Assembly: GCF_900070325.1 (NCBI RefSeq)
Contig: NZ_LN879430.1
Location: 951,379 to 1,015,378, forward strand
Source of the DNA: Herbinix luporum
Lineage (GTDB): Bacteria > Bacillota > Clostridia > Lachnospirales > Lachnospiraceae
DNA length: 64,000 bases
Direction of reading: 5' to 3'
Part shown: in pieces, positions 46,960 to 55,496 of the stretch
How the letters are laid out: every line of letters starts with the position of its first letter
Numbering within the stretch: position 1 is the stretch's first letter
Position numbers and translations under genes: made by a program
Notes under the pieces: model-generated
Databases searched by the model: none
What the model saw: the letters and a program-made list of their open reading frames with translations, nothing else
Told to the model about the DNA's origin: nothing

Positions 46960-48189
46960 ATGACAAGTATCCACAGATTATCCAATGGGATAACCCTTGT
47001 AATGGAAGAGATGCCTTATCTAAAAAGCGCGGCCTTTGGAGTATGGGTAAGAGTTGGTTCAGCCAATGAAGACGAAACTAATAATGGGATAGCTCATATG
47101 ATTGAGCATATGATGTTTAAAGGAACAAAGAACCGTACAGGTAAGCAGATAGCAGATGAGATGGCTCGAATCGGAGGTAATATTAATGCATTTACCAGTA
47201 AGGAATGTACTTCATATTACGCCACTACCCTTAGCCAACATCTGCCAATAGCAATCAGAATTATAGGTGATATGTTAAATAATTCTCTTTTTGATGAGAA
47301 GGCTTTAAGGAAAGAAAAAAGTGTTATTATAGAAGAAATAGATATGTACGAAGATTCTCCGGAGGATTTGGCCCATGAACTGCTTCAACAAAGGATTTGG
47401 AAGGGACATCCTCTAGGGTATATGATTTCAGGTAAAAAAACAATTGTAAGAAAAATAAACAAAGATCAGATTCTTGATTTTATGGATAGCTATTATACAG
47501 GGGAGAATATTGTTATTTCCATAGCCGGTAGTTTTAATCAAAGGGAAATTCTATCTTTGGTTGAAGAAGAGTTTGGTAAGATAAAAGCTAAATCTACAAA
47601 ATTAATAAAATCACCGGATAAACCAAGATATCATAAAGTAGTATGTAAGAGAAATAAAGATATTGAACAGCTTCATATTAATATAGCCTTTGATGGAATT
47701 TCATATCTTTCTGATGAAAGATTTACCCTGTCAGTATTAAATTGCATCTTTGGTGGAAGTGTAAATTCCAGGTTATTTCAGAAGATTAGGGAGGATGAGG
47801 GATTAACTTATTCCATATATTCTTATGGAAGTTCATATAAGGATACGGGGCTTCTTCATATATATGCAGCCATGAATCCCAATCAGAAGGATATGGTAAT
47901 AGATATGATTTATAATGAAATTTACCAGCTAAAGAGTAAGGGGATTACCAAGGATGAGCTTATAATGACAAAAGAACAGATAAAAACAGAGCTTATCTTA
48001 GGCAGTGAAGGTGCTAGAAATAGAATGAATTCCAATGGAAAATCAATGCTTAACCGTGGAAGAATAGTATCAATAAATGAACTGATAGATAATATTGAGA
48101 AGGTGAGCTTAGATGATGTTATATCATTTGCCAACAGGTATCTAGATCTGTCTAATTCATCCATATCCTTAGTAGGGAATTTAAAATAA
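46960..48189 (+). CDS. M16 family zinc peptidase (YmxG/MlpA-like)
   Basis: A 409-residue processing-protease-like peptidase with the inverted zinc motif H-M-I-E-H at residues 46-50 and the downstream Glu in EEIDMYEDSPED. The C-terminal half carries the second M16 domain (QKIREDEGLTYSIYSYGSSY). The ATG at 46960, 2-4 bases after a run of G, gives the family-typical MTSIHRLSNGITLVME start; the ATG at 46930 is possible but gives an odd N-terminus. Often found near pnp in Firmicutes, here two genes away. Likely cytosolic. Confidence 0.88.
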   Translation: MTSIHRLSNGITLVMEEMPYLKSAAFGVWVRVGSANEDETNNGIAHMIEHMMFKGTKNRTGKQIADEMARIGGNINAFTSKECTSYYATTLSQHLPIAIRIIGDMLNNSLFDEKALRKEKSVIIEEIDMYEDSPEDLAHELLQQRIWKGHPLGYMISGKKTIVRKINKDQILDFMDSYYTGENIVISIAGSFNQREILSLVEEEFGKIKAKSTKLIKSPDKPRYHKVVCKRNKDIEQLHINIAFDGISYLSDERFTLSVLNCIFGGSVNSRLFQKIREDEGLTYSIYSYGSSYKDTGLLHIYAAMNPNQKDMVIDMIYNEIYQLKSKGITKDELIMTKEQIKTELILGSEGARNRMNSNGKSMLNRGRIVSINELIDNIEKVSLDDVISFANRYLDLSNSSISLVGNLK

Positions 48190-48209
48190 ACACATTTTCT
48201 ATTTGATAC

Positions 48210-48237
48210 TTGACATTGTTATTAGGAATGCTATAAT
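48210..48237 (+). promoter_or_regulatory. Promoter of the thrS T-box transcript
   Basis: TTGACA (48210-48215), 16-base spacer, TATAAT (48232-48237). Confidence 0.7.
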
Positions 48238-48274
48238 TAAGTACAATAAAAAAATATTTATTTAATAAGAATAA

Positions 48275-48512
48275 CACGATGATGAGACCAGTACTATGTG
48301 GAAGTTTACAGAGAGAGATACGTTTGCTGAAAGTATCTTATTCGGAAACATAGGAAAACCAGCTCTGAGTGGCCCTAATCCGGTCCGGTGATTCCGTTAT
48401 AATCAAATGAAGTGGGTGCTATTTGCACCAATAAGGGTGGAACCGCGATGTATATAATATGCTCGTCCCTTTCGATTTATATGTCTAAATCGAAAGAGGC
48501 GGGCTTTTCTTA
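48275..48512 (+). promoter_or_regulatory. T-box riboswitch of thrS (specifier ACC)
   Basis: Stem I (48275 to about 48370), with the ACC specifier at 48358-48360 followed by A (Thr codon, matching the gene), the T-box core AAGGGTGGAACCGCG at 48433-48447, and a strong terminator with stem arms around 48461-48479 and 48489-48508 and a T-run. Uncharged tRNA-Thr stabilises the antiterminator that includes the T-box core (family knowledge). Confidence 0.9.
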
Positions 48513-48549
48513 TTTGTTCTTAAAATAAAATATGAAAGGGGTATTTTAT

Positions 48550-50514
48550 ATGAAAATTACTTTAAAAGATGGATCTGTAAAAGAATATCAAAATAAAATG
48601 TCTGTATATGAAATTGCAAAGGATATCAGTGAAGGTCTTGCCAGAGTAGCTTGTGCTGCTGAACTTGACGGTAAAGTGGTTGACCTTCGTACCGTTGTTG
48701 ATAAGGATTGTGAACTAAATATTTTGACCTTTGATCATGAAGCAGGAAAAGCTGCCTATCGTCATACTACTGCCCATGTATTGGCCCAGGCTGTAAAGAG
48801 ACTCTATCCTGAGGCAAAGCTTGCCATAGGACCTGCCATAGAAAATGGTTTTTATTATGACTTTGACACTGCCCCCCTAGATCGTGCAGCTTTAGATGAG
48901 ATAGAAAAGGAAATGAAGAAAATAATCAAAGAGGGAGCAGAATTAGTACGCTTTACCCTACCAAGGGATGAAGCCATAGCCTTAATGAAAGAAAAGGATG
49001 AGCCCTATAAGGTGGAACTTATTGAAGAACTGCCTGAAGATGAGGAAATTTCCTTCTATCAGCAAGGGGATTTCGTAGATTTATGTGCAGGCCCTCATCT
49101 GATGACTACAAAAAATATTAAGGCAATTAAGCTTATTTCCTCTTCAGGTGCTTATTGGAGAGGCTCGGAGAAAAATAAGATGCTTACCAGGGTATATGGA
49201 ACAGCATATACTAAGAAAGCTGACCTTGATGCTCATCTTGCTCATCTAGAGGATATTAAGAAAAGAGATCACAATAAGCTAGGCCGTGAGATGGGTATCT
49301 TTGCCACCGTGGATGTTATCGGACAGGGATTACCCTTACTTATGCCAAAGGGTGCTAAGATTATTCAGACATTACAGCGTTGGATTGAGGACGAAGAGGA
49401 ACGTAGAGGCTATATGAGGACTAAGACTCCTTTAATGGCCAAGAAGGATCTTTATGTTATATCTGACCACTGGAATCATTATAAAGAAGGAATGTTTGTT
49501 ATTGGGGATGAAAATGATGAAAGTTCAGAGGTATTTGCCCTTCGGCCTATGACCTGTCCTTTCCAATATTATGTATATAAGCAAACACCAAAAAGCTATC
49601 GTGATCTTCCTTGCCGTTATGGTGAGACTTCAACCTTATTTAGAAATGAAGATTCCGGTGAAATGCATGGATTAACCAGAGTTAGACAGTTTACTATTTC
49701 AGAAGGACATCTAATTGTTACTCCCGAACAAGTTGAAGAGGAATTTGCAGCTTGCTTAGATTTGGCCATGTACTGCTTAAAGACCCTGGGGCTTGATAAG
49801 GATGTTACTTATCGTTTGTCTAAATGGGATCCCAATAATAAGAGCAAGTATCTAGGTGATGAGAATGATTGGGAAAAGATGCAGAGTAAAATGCGAGAAA
49901 TGCTTATTAAAAACGAGGTAGAATTTGTAGAAGCCGAGGGCGAAGCAGCATTTTATGGACCTAAATTAGACATCCAGGCAAAGAATGTGTATGGTAAAGA
50001 AGATACTATGATTACTATTCAATTGGACTTTGTCTTAGCTGAGCGCTTTGATATGACTTATGTTGATGCAAGTGGGGAAAAGAAACGTCCTTATATTATT
50101 CATAGAACCAGTATCGGCTGTTATGAGAGAACTCTGGCATGGCTGATAGAGAAATATGCCGGAATGCTACCTACTTGGTTGTGTCCTGAACAGGTAAGAA
50201 TACTGCCTATTTCAGAAAAATATCATGACTATGCCAATAAGGTAAAAGAAGAACTTCAAAATAACAATGTTCTTGTTACCGTAGATGAGAGGGCTGAAAA
50301 GATAGGATACAAGATTAGGGAAGCAAGATTGGACCGTGTCCCATATATGCTAATAGTTGGTCAGAACGAAGAAGAAAATGGACTTGTAGCTATAAGAAGC
50401 CGTTATCTTGGGGATGAAGGCCAGAAGCCTTTAGATACATTTATCAATGATATATGTAAGGAAATTAGAACTAAAGAAATAAGAAAAATTGAACAAACTC
50501 CTACTAAGGAGTAA
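48550..50514 (+). CDS. thrS: Threonine-tRNA ligase
   Basis: Charges tRNA-Thr. The 654-residue protein has the N-terminal TGS domain, an editing domain (RHTTAHVLAQAV near 85, DLCAGPHL near 180), the class II catalytic core (MTCPFQYYVYK, RYGETSTLFRNEDSGE, LTRVRQF) and the anticodon-binding domain. The ATG at 48550 with AAAGGGG upstream is used; the ATG at 48532 is less likely. Expression is controlled by the T-box in front of it. Complete for the family. Confidence 0.96.
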   Translation: MKITLKDGSVKEYQNKMSVYEIAKDISEGLARVACAAELDGKVVDLRTVVDKDCELNILTFDHEAGKAAYRHTTAHVLAQAVKRLYPEAKLAIGPAIENGFYYDFDTAPLDRAALDEIEKEMKKIIKEGAELVRFTLPRDEAIALMKEKDEPYKVELIEELPEDEEISFYQQGDFVDLCAGPHLMTTKNIKAIKLISSSGAYWRGSEKNKMLTRVYGTAYTKKADLDAHLAHLEDIKKRDHNKLGREMGIFATVDVIGQGLPLLMPKGAKIIQTLQRWIEDEEERRGYMRTKTPLMAKKDLYVISDHWNHYKEGMFVIGDENDESSEVFALRPMTCPFQYYVYKQTPKSYRDLPCRYGETSTLFRNEDSGEMHGLTRVRQFTISEGHLIVTPEQVEEEFAACLDLAMYCLKTLGLDKDVTYRLSKWDPNNKSKYLGDENDWEKMQSKMREMLIKNEVEFVEAEGEAAFYGPKLDIQAKNVYGKEDTMITIQLDFVLAERFDMTYVDASGEKKRPYIIHRTSIGCYERTLAWLIEKYAGMLPTWLCPEQVRILPISEKYHDYANKVKEELQNNNVLVTVDERAEKIGYKIREARLDRVPYMLIVGQNEEENGLVAIRSRYLGDEGQKPLDTFINDICKEIRTKEIRKIEQTPTKE

Positions 50515-50523
50515 ATAAACTTT

Positions 50524-50563
50524 CCGGGTTAGAGTGAGTACTATCTCCTCTGACCCGGTTTTT
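50524..50563 (+). terminator. Terminator of thrS
   Basis: An 11-bp stem (50524-50534 with 50548-50558), one G-U, then TTTTTAATT. Confidence 0.85.
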
Positions 50564-50582
50564 AATTAAAAAAATGTTTATA

Positions 50583-50626
50583 TTTACAATTAGATAATTC
50601 TGTATTATAATACCAAATAGTGGTAT
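50583..50626 (+). promoter_or_regulatory. Promoter with palindrome over the transcription start
   Basis: TTTACA (50583-50588), 17-base spacer, perfect TATAAT (50606-50611). A 6-bp palindrome ATACCA (50610-50615) and TGGTAT (50621-50626) with a 5-base centre covers the predicted start, a common place for repressor operators. Confidence 0.6.
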
Positions 50627-50670
50627 TTAAAAATATGTTTTTTTATATAGATAAAGAGGCTGAATTTAAA

Positions 50671-51246
50671 ATGAATACATATATATTATTAGATGCTTTT
50701 CATGGAACGGATCTAAGTAATGCAGAAAGTATAATGAAATCCGGATTTAAATGCAGACCTAATAAACATCATTGGCTTGGTAATGGTATATACTTTTATA
50801 TGGATTATTCTTTAGCTAAGTGGTGGACTACAAATCCATCAAGTAAATTTGGAGTAAAAATTAAAAATCCGGCTATAATAAAATGTAAAATTTATGTTAA
50901 AAATGATAATTTACTTGATTTACGACGATTAAAAGATTATACTAAATTTGTAGAAATTTATAGAAATGAGTTTTTACCATTTCTATTTTGTGGCGAATTA
51001 AGTTCTTTAAGTGAAGATACCATCGATACAAGAACTTTACGTTGTACTTATTGTGATTATTTAAATTTAAAATATAATTATAAAGTTATCATCGGTACCT
51101 TCTATCTTCCTACTCAACCATATATGCCAACCGATTATGGTAAATTTTTTGATACCTTTAACATATCTTATATTGAAAGTCAAATTTGCGTATTTGATTC
51201 AAATACCATATCAAGTATGGAATTGGTTTCTATAGATCGGAGATGA
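50671..51246 (+). CDS. ADP-ribosyltransferase-like protein (toxin candidate)
   Basis: A 191-residue AT-rich gene. The protein has FHGTD at residues 10-14, the WLGNGIYFYMDYSLAKWW segment at 35-52 with Tyr41, and a C-terminal strand ESQICVFD at 169-176. These resemble the H, Y and final-strand positions of PARP-like ADP-ribosyltransferases, including the domain once called DUF3990. At the position of the usual catalytic Glu there is Gln171, with Glu169 two residues earlier, so catalysis is uncertain. The ATG at 50671 has AGAGG 11 bases upstream; the open frame extends to a GTG at 50620 without a good site. The partner gene begins 4 bases after it. Confidence 0.62.
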   Translation: MNTYILLDAFHGTDLSNAESIMKSGFKCRPNKHHWLGNGIYFYMDYSLAKWWTTNPSSKFGVKIKNPAIIKCKIYVKNDNLLDLRRLKDYTKFVEIYRNEFLPFLFCGELSSLSEDTIDTRTLRCTYCDYLNLKYNYKVIIGTFYLPTQPYMPTDYGKFFDTFNISYIESQICVFDSNTISSMELVSIDRR

Positions 51247-51250
51247 TATT

Positions 51251-51538
51251 ATGATTAATAAAAGAAAAATCAGTAGTGAGAAAGCTTTTAAGGAAGCATG
51301 CAAAAGAAATGGTCTCAGTTATAAGAAACATAACAAGGGAACAAAGACCGATAGTATTAAATTGGTTGATGAGGAAGGCAACAGTTTTTACCTTAATAAT
51401 GACTTAACTATTAAAAAGTGCAGTTTAGAGGATGATAACGAATTAGCAGTAGCCAGGGAGGGTATATTAAGAGGAGGAAAAGTCTGTAAAAGATTAAAGT
51501 CATCTTATAAAATTCAAAAAGGGCTGCAAAAAGCATAG
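51251..51538 (+). CDS. Small basic protein, partner of the ART-like gene
   Basis: A 95-residue, lysine- and arginine-rich protein with no family I recognise. It has a Lys-rich N-terminal helix, a predicted beta turn region (KLVDEEGNSFYLNN) and a basic C-terminal stretch (RLKSSYKIQKGLQKA). The gap of 4 bases to the ART-like gene implies cotranscription and coupled translation. Its size and position suit an antitoxin, an immunity protein or a DNA-binding autoregulator, but the sequence does not show which. A terminator follows. Confidence 0.7.
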   Translation: MINKRKISSEKAFKEACKRNGLSYKKHNKGTKTDSIKLVDEEGNSFYLNNDLTIKKCSLEDDNELAVAREGILRGGKVCKRLKSSYKIQKGLQKA

Positions 51539-51544
51539 TTTGCT

Positions 51545-51585
51545 ATTACCGTCAATCTTTAAAAAGGCTGACGGTAATTCTATTT
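51545..51585 (+). terminator. Terminator of the ART-like cassette
   Basis: Perfect 10-bp stem (51545-51554 with 51569-51578), 14-base loop, then TCTATTTTT. Confidence 0.75.
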
Positions 51586-51702
51586 TTAGGGTAATGCTTT
51601 TTTCTTCTCTTTATAGTATAATATTTTATATTTATACAAGAAGGAATAGATTCCCAAGCTAATAATAATTACAAGGAATAATTTAGGAAAGGGGCCATTT
51701 TA

Positions 51703-52977
51703 ATGAATAATTATCATATTGACACTAAATGCATCCAATCAGGATATGAGCCAAAAAACGGAGAGGCCAGAGTACTTCCCATATATCAAAGTACTACATA
51801 TAAATATGATTCCAGTGAGCATGTAGCTAAACTTTTTGATCTGGAAGAGGAGGGCTTTTTTTATACAAGACTTGCTAATCCTACAGTGGATTGTGTAGAA
51901 AGAAAAATTGCCGACTTAGAAGGCGGTATTGCTGCAATGTGTACTTCTTCAGGACAAGCTGCCACCATGGTTGCAATTCTAAATATATGTAATGTGGGCG
52001 ATCATATAATCTCTTCCAGTAACATATATGGGGGAACCATGAATCTACTGGCGGTTACATTAAAGAAAATGGGGATTGAATGTACATTTGTTGATCCCGA
52101 TGCTTCCATAGAAGAGCTTCAAGGGCTAGTAAAAGATAATACCAAACTGGTTTTTGCTGAAACCATAGCCAATCCATCCTTAGTAGTAGCTGATTTGGAG
52201 AAGTTAGCTAAGTTTGCCCATTCCAATGATTTGCCCTTAATTGTAGATAACACCTTTGCAACACCTATTAATTGTAGACCTATTGAACACGGAGCAGATA
52301 TAGTTCTTCATTCAACATCCAAATATATGGATGGTCACGCTGTGGCCCTGGGAGGTGTAATTGTAGACAGTGGTAATTTTAACTGGGATAATGGTAAATT
52401 TCCCGGATTATCTACACCTGATGAATCATATCATGGTATGGTTTATACAAGAGATTGCGGCAGGGCAGCCTATATTACTAAGGCAAGGGTACAGCTTATG
52501 AGAGACATGGGTATGGCACCATCACCAAACAATGCATTTTTGTTAAATTTGGGTCTGGAAACTTTACACCTTAGAATGGAGCGCCATTGTAGTAATGCTA
52601 TGAAGGTGGCAGAGTACCTTGAGCAGCATAATCAGGTGCTTTGGGTTAATTTTCCTGGACTTAAGAGTAATAAATATTACGATTTGGCTAAGAAGTATCT
52701 GCCTAAGGGAGTTTGTGGCGTAATTTCATTTGGTATAAAAGGAGGCAGACAAGCTGCTGTTAAGTTTATGGATAGTCTAAAACTTGCTTCTATTGTGGTA
52801 CATGTAGCGGATGCCAGAACCAGTGTTCTGCACCCAGCCAGCACCACCCATAGACAGCTTAATGATCAGCAGTTAGCTGACTGTGGCATTTCTCCGGAGA
52901 TGATACGCATGTCTATAGGAATTGAGAATGTTGATGATATTCTTAATGATATTGAACAGGCATTTAGAAATATATAA
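51703..52977 (+). CDS. metY: O-acetylhomoserine sulfhydrylase (PLP-dependent)
   Basis: A 424-residue PLP enzyme of the Cys/Met metabolism family. Motifs: YQSTTYKYDSS, TRLANPTVDCVE, GQAATMVAILNI, DNTFATP, and STSKYMDGH with the Schiff-base Lys near residue 209. The C-terminal segment DARTSVLHPASTTHRQL matches MetY, which makes homocysteine from O-acetylhomoserine and sulfide. Methionine gamma-lyase and cystathionine enzymes are the alternatives. Only an ordinary ribosome site (AGGAAAGGGG) and no S-box or T-box was seen upstream. Confidence 0.92.
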   Translation: MNNYHIDTKCIQSGYEPKNGEARVLPIYQSTTYKYDSSEHVAKLFDLEEEGFFYTRLANPTVDCVERKIADLEGGIAAMCTSSGQAATMVAILNICNVGDHIISSSNIYGGTMNLLAVTLKKMGIECTFVDPDASIEELQGLVKDNTKLVFAETIANPSLVVADLEKLAKFAHSNDLPLIVDNTFATPINCRPIEHGADIVLHSTSKYMDGHAVALGGVIVDSGNFNWDNGKFPGLSTPDESYHGMVYTRDCGRAAYITKARVQLMRDMGMAPSPNNAFLLNLGLETLHLRMERHCSNAMKVAEYLEQHNQVLWVNFPGLKSNKYYDLAKKYLPKGVCGVISFGIKGGRQAAVKFMDSLKLASIVVHVADARTSVLHPASTTHRQLNDQQLADCGISPEMIRMSIGIENVDDILNDIEQAFRNI

Positions 52978-53006
52978 TATATCAATATAGCATTTAGTAT
53001 TACAAG

Positions 53007-53074
53007 GGCTGTTAAGAAATTGTCTTATCCTGAAGTAAATTTATGTGGATAGCAATCATTAACAGTCTTTTTTG
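53007..53074 (+). terminator. Possible terminator of metY
   Basis: GGCTGTTAA (53007-53015) pairs with TTAACAGTC (53059-53067) with one G-U, then seven T. The loop is long, so it is less certain. Confidence 0.55.
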
Positions 53075-53148
53075 TTAATATATGTTTATGTTATAATTAT
53101 ATATAATAGTACTAAATTTGGACATTTTATTTTTGGGAGGTGACTACA

Positions 53149-54258
53149 ATTAGAATTTTTAAGAAGAGTAAGTTACAATTAAATAAATTAAAACCCCTAT
53201 ACTTTATGAAGGCGGGAATAGGATCGGCCGTAGCTATTATAGTGGCTGAAAGCCTGGGGCTTTTATTTAGCACTTCTGCCGGTATCATCACCTTGCTTAC
53301 CATATATGATACAAAAAAAGAAACCTTACTGGTTGCTGCAAAACGCTTGGTAGCTTTTATTTTAGCCATTAGCATATCATATATATTATTTAATACTTTA
53401 GGATATAACCCATGGGTATACGGTATATTTATAGTTTTGTTTGTGGGCTTAAGCTATTTATTTAATATAAAAGATGGTATTGCAATGAATGCGGTACTAA
53501 TGACTCATTTTCTGGTTGAGGAACGGATAGATTGGCCTTTACTTGTCAATGAGCTTACGATACTTGGTATTGGTATGGGAATTGGGATTATAATTAATAT
53601 GATTATGCCTAATTATAAAAAACAGATACGAATAAAACAAGAGATACTAGAAGAAAAAATAAGGATGATACTAAAAACAATGGCAATTGCTCTTAAGGAT
53701 AAAAAGGCCTGTTTAGTCCAAGGAATATCCTTTGAAGATGATTATAAAGAGAAACCCATAGATAGGGATAAAAAGCCGAGTAAGATGGTTTTACCGGAGG
53801 AAAAACCAGAGCTTTTATATGAGCAGATTATAATAGATTTTCGTGACTTGGATTTGTTTTTAGAGGAACTAATTAAAAAGGCATATGAAGATGCCGGCAA
53901 CAACTTATTATCCAATACCAGATACTTAATTTCATATTTGGAAATGAGAAGTCATCAGATTGAAGTATTAAAGAAAATTAGTTTACTTATAACAGATATT
54001 CCGGTTCTATTAAAACAGTCTATGCCCTTAGCTGATTTTATAGAAGAAATAGCAGAGAATTTTCACGAAACCAACAATGTGAAAGGATTATTGGAGGACT
54101 TAAAAAAACTCTATGACCATTATAAAAAGTACAAGTTACCTGTTACTAGAGAAGAATTTGAATATCGTGCCACTTTATTTGAAATTTTGAAGGAACTGGA
54201 ATACTTCCTTAAAATTAAAAGAAAGTTTATGCTGGAAATGGCAAGAGGAGGATATTAA
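53149..54258 (+). CDS. Aromatic acid exporter family membrane protein (FUSC-like)
   Basis: A 369-residue (or longer) protein. The first ~150 residues hold six hydrophobic segments (FMKAGIGSAVAIIVAESLGL, SAGIITLLTI, RLVAFILAISISYILF and others) and the rest is a cytoplasmic alpha-helical domain, as in the ArAE_1/FUSC exporter group. No ATG or TTG start is near the ribosome site: GGGAGG at 53135-53140 overlaps a GTG at 53140, and the codon at the best spacing (8 bases) is ATT at 53149. Substrate unknown. Confidence 0.72.
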   Translation: MRIFKKSKLQLNKLKPLYFMKAGIGSAVAIIVAESLGLLFSTSAGIITLLTIYDTKKETLLVAAKRLVAFILAISISYILFNTLGYNPWVYGIFIVLFVGLSYLFNIKDGIAMNAVLMTHFLVEERIDWPLLVNELTILGIGMGIGIIINMIMPNYKKQIRIKQEILEEKIRMILKTMAIALKDKKACLVQGISFEDDYKEKPIDRDKKPSKMVLPEEKPELLYEQIIIDFRDLDLFLEELIKKAYEDAGNNLLSNTRYLISYLEMRSHQIEVLKKISLLITDIPVLLKQSMPLADFIEEIAENFHETNNVKGLLEDLKKLYDHYKKYKLPVTREEFEYRATLFEILKELEYFLKIKRKFMLEMARGGY

Positions 54259-54375
54259 TTTTTTATAAAATAATAAGCCAACTTTGCATATGGGGAAAAT
54301 AAATCAAGTATAAATCAAGTTATTTTTCACATAATAGTATGGAAAGTCTGCAAAATACTAAAAAAGGAGTACCAT

Positions 54376-55191
54376 ATGCAAAGGGAAAGAAATATGCAAG
54401 AAACAAATAATAATGGCCAAAAGGAAAATCAAAAAAATCCTATAGATGTAAATAATTCTGATTCAGATAATGAAAATAAAGAGCCTGTGGAAGATCAAGA
54501 GGCTGAAAAGGTAAAAAAGGAAAATGAAGAATTAAAGGATAAAAAGATTAGCGAGTACGGTCAGACTGTTCTAGAAAACAACAAAAAGGAGCATAAGATA
54601 CATTTATTATCAATTATAGGGGAAATCGAAGGCCACGAATGTCTTCCCCAGCATAATAAAACCACAAAATACGAACATGTCTTGCCACAGCTGGCAGCCA
54701 TAGAGGATAGTTCTGAGATTGACGGACTGCTGATACTTATCAATACAGTGGGGGGAGACGTAGAAGCAGGCCTAGCCATTGCAGAGATGATAGCTTCCTT
54801 AAGTAAGCCCACTGTATCCTTGGTACTTGGTGGAAGCCATTCCATAGGCGTTCCTCTGGCTGTTTCTGCAGATTATAGTTTTATCGTACCTACAGCCACC
54901 ATGATAATCCATCCGGTTCGGATGAACGGAACAGTTATCGGTGTTACTCAAACATTTGAATACTTTGAAAAAATCCAAGATAGAATTATTAAATTCGTAG
55001 TCAGTCATTCGGGAATCAGTTACTCAGACTTTAAGAATTTAATGTTGGCCACAAATCAGCTGGCTAAGGATGTGGGATCTATCCTGGTAGGAGAAGAAAC
55101 TGTAAAACTAAAGATTATAAAAGAGGTAGGAGGCATTAAGGAAGCCCTGGCTAAAATGAATGAAATGATTGAAGAAGGGAAGAAACAGTAA
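54376..55191 (+). CDS. tepA: ClpP-like serine protease, TepA type
   Basis: A 271-residue cytoplasmic protease of the ClpP class. An Asn/Glu/Lys-rich N-terminal stretch (about residues 1-60) precedes the catalytic domain with LILINTVGGDVEAGLAIAEM near 120, the nucleophile in LGGSHSIGVPLA near 155, and IIHPVRMNGT near 178 with His. In B. subtilis tepA enhances translocation and lies by ylzJ and spoIIIE; the same order occurs here. GGAG lies 7 bases before the ATG. Confidence 0.9.
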   Translation: MQRERNMQETNNNGQKENQKNPIDVNNSDSDNENKEPVEDQEAEKVKKENEELKDKKISEYGQTVLENNKKEHKIHLLSIIGEIEGHECLPQHNKTTKYEHVLPQLAAIEDSSEIDGLLILINTVGGDVEAGLAIAEMIASLSKPTVSLVLGGSHSIGVPLAVSADYSFIVPTATMIIHPVRMNGTVIGVTQTFEYFEKIQDRIIKFVVSHSGISYSDFKNLMLATNQLAKDVGSILVGEETVKLKIIKEVGGIKEALAKMNEMIEEGKKQ

Positions 55192-55229
55192 AATTTAATT
55201 TGTTTTTAGTATGAAAGAAGGGATTACTT

Positions 55230-55454
55230 ATGCTTTATACTGTAGTACCATTAGAAAGAATATACCTAGATCACAGGGCAAAAGATCAAGGAAAAAAAGA
55301 GGAAGCTGAGCCTGAATATAAAGAAATACAATTAAAGCATGGAAGGGTACTAGCCCGTCGTGAGGGTGATAATTATATAGTTCACAGAATTACTTCTACA
55401 GATATGAGTGATTATTTAAATGGGGATTATAGTCCGGGAAAACCAGTATTATAA
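55230..55454 (+). CDS. ylzJ: YlzJ-like protein
   Basis: A 74-residue protein, MLYTVVPLERIYLDH, with ITSTDMSDYLNGDYSPGKPVL at the end. The start of the sequence and the STD pattern near the C-terminus match the YlzJ family, whose role is unknown. Standard neighbour of tepA and of the SpoIIIE gene. GAAGGG is 8 bases before the ATG. A palindrome directly after the stop may be a repeat. Confidence 0.82.
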   Translation: MLYTVVPLERIYLDHRAKDQGKKEEAEPEYKEIQLKHGRVLARREGDNYIVHRITSTDMSDYLNGDYSPGKPVL

Positions 55455-55476
55455 GGTGACAGATACCTGTCACCTT
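55453..55476. repeat. Palindrome GGTGACAG..CTGTCACC
   Basis: Perfect 10-bp stem (55453-55462 with 55467-55476), 4-base centre, right at the ylzJ stop. No U-run follows on either strand. On the minus strand it contains GTGACAGGTA, close to the GTGTCAGGTAC end of the element at 17891, so both may be members of one repeat class. Confidence 0.55.
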
Positions 55477-55496
55477 AAAACAAAGGATGAGTTGAT

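Noticed and set aside
50620..50670. GTG start giving 17 extra N-terminal residues on the ART-like protein
   Set aside because: No ribosome site before it, and it lies at the predicted transcription start; the ATG at 50671 fits better.
51590..51702. S-box (SAM) riboswitch before metY
   Set aside because: Only an ordinary ribosome binding site and AT-rich sequence are seen; the space is too short.
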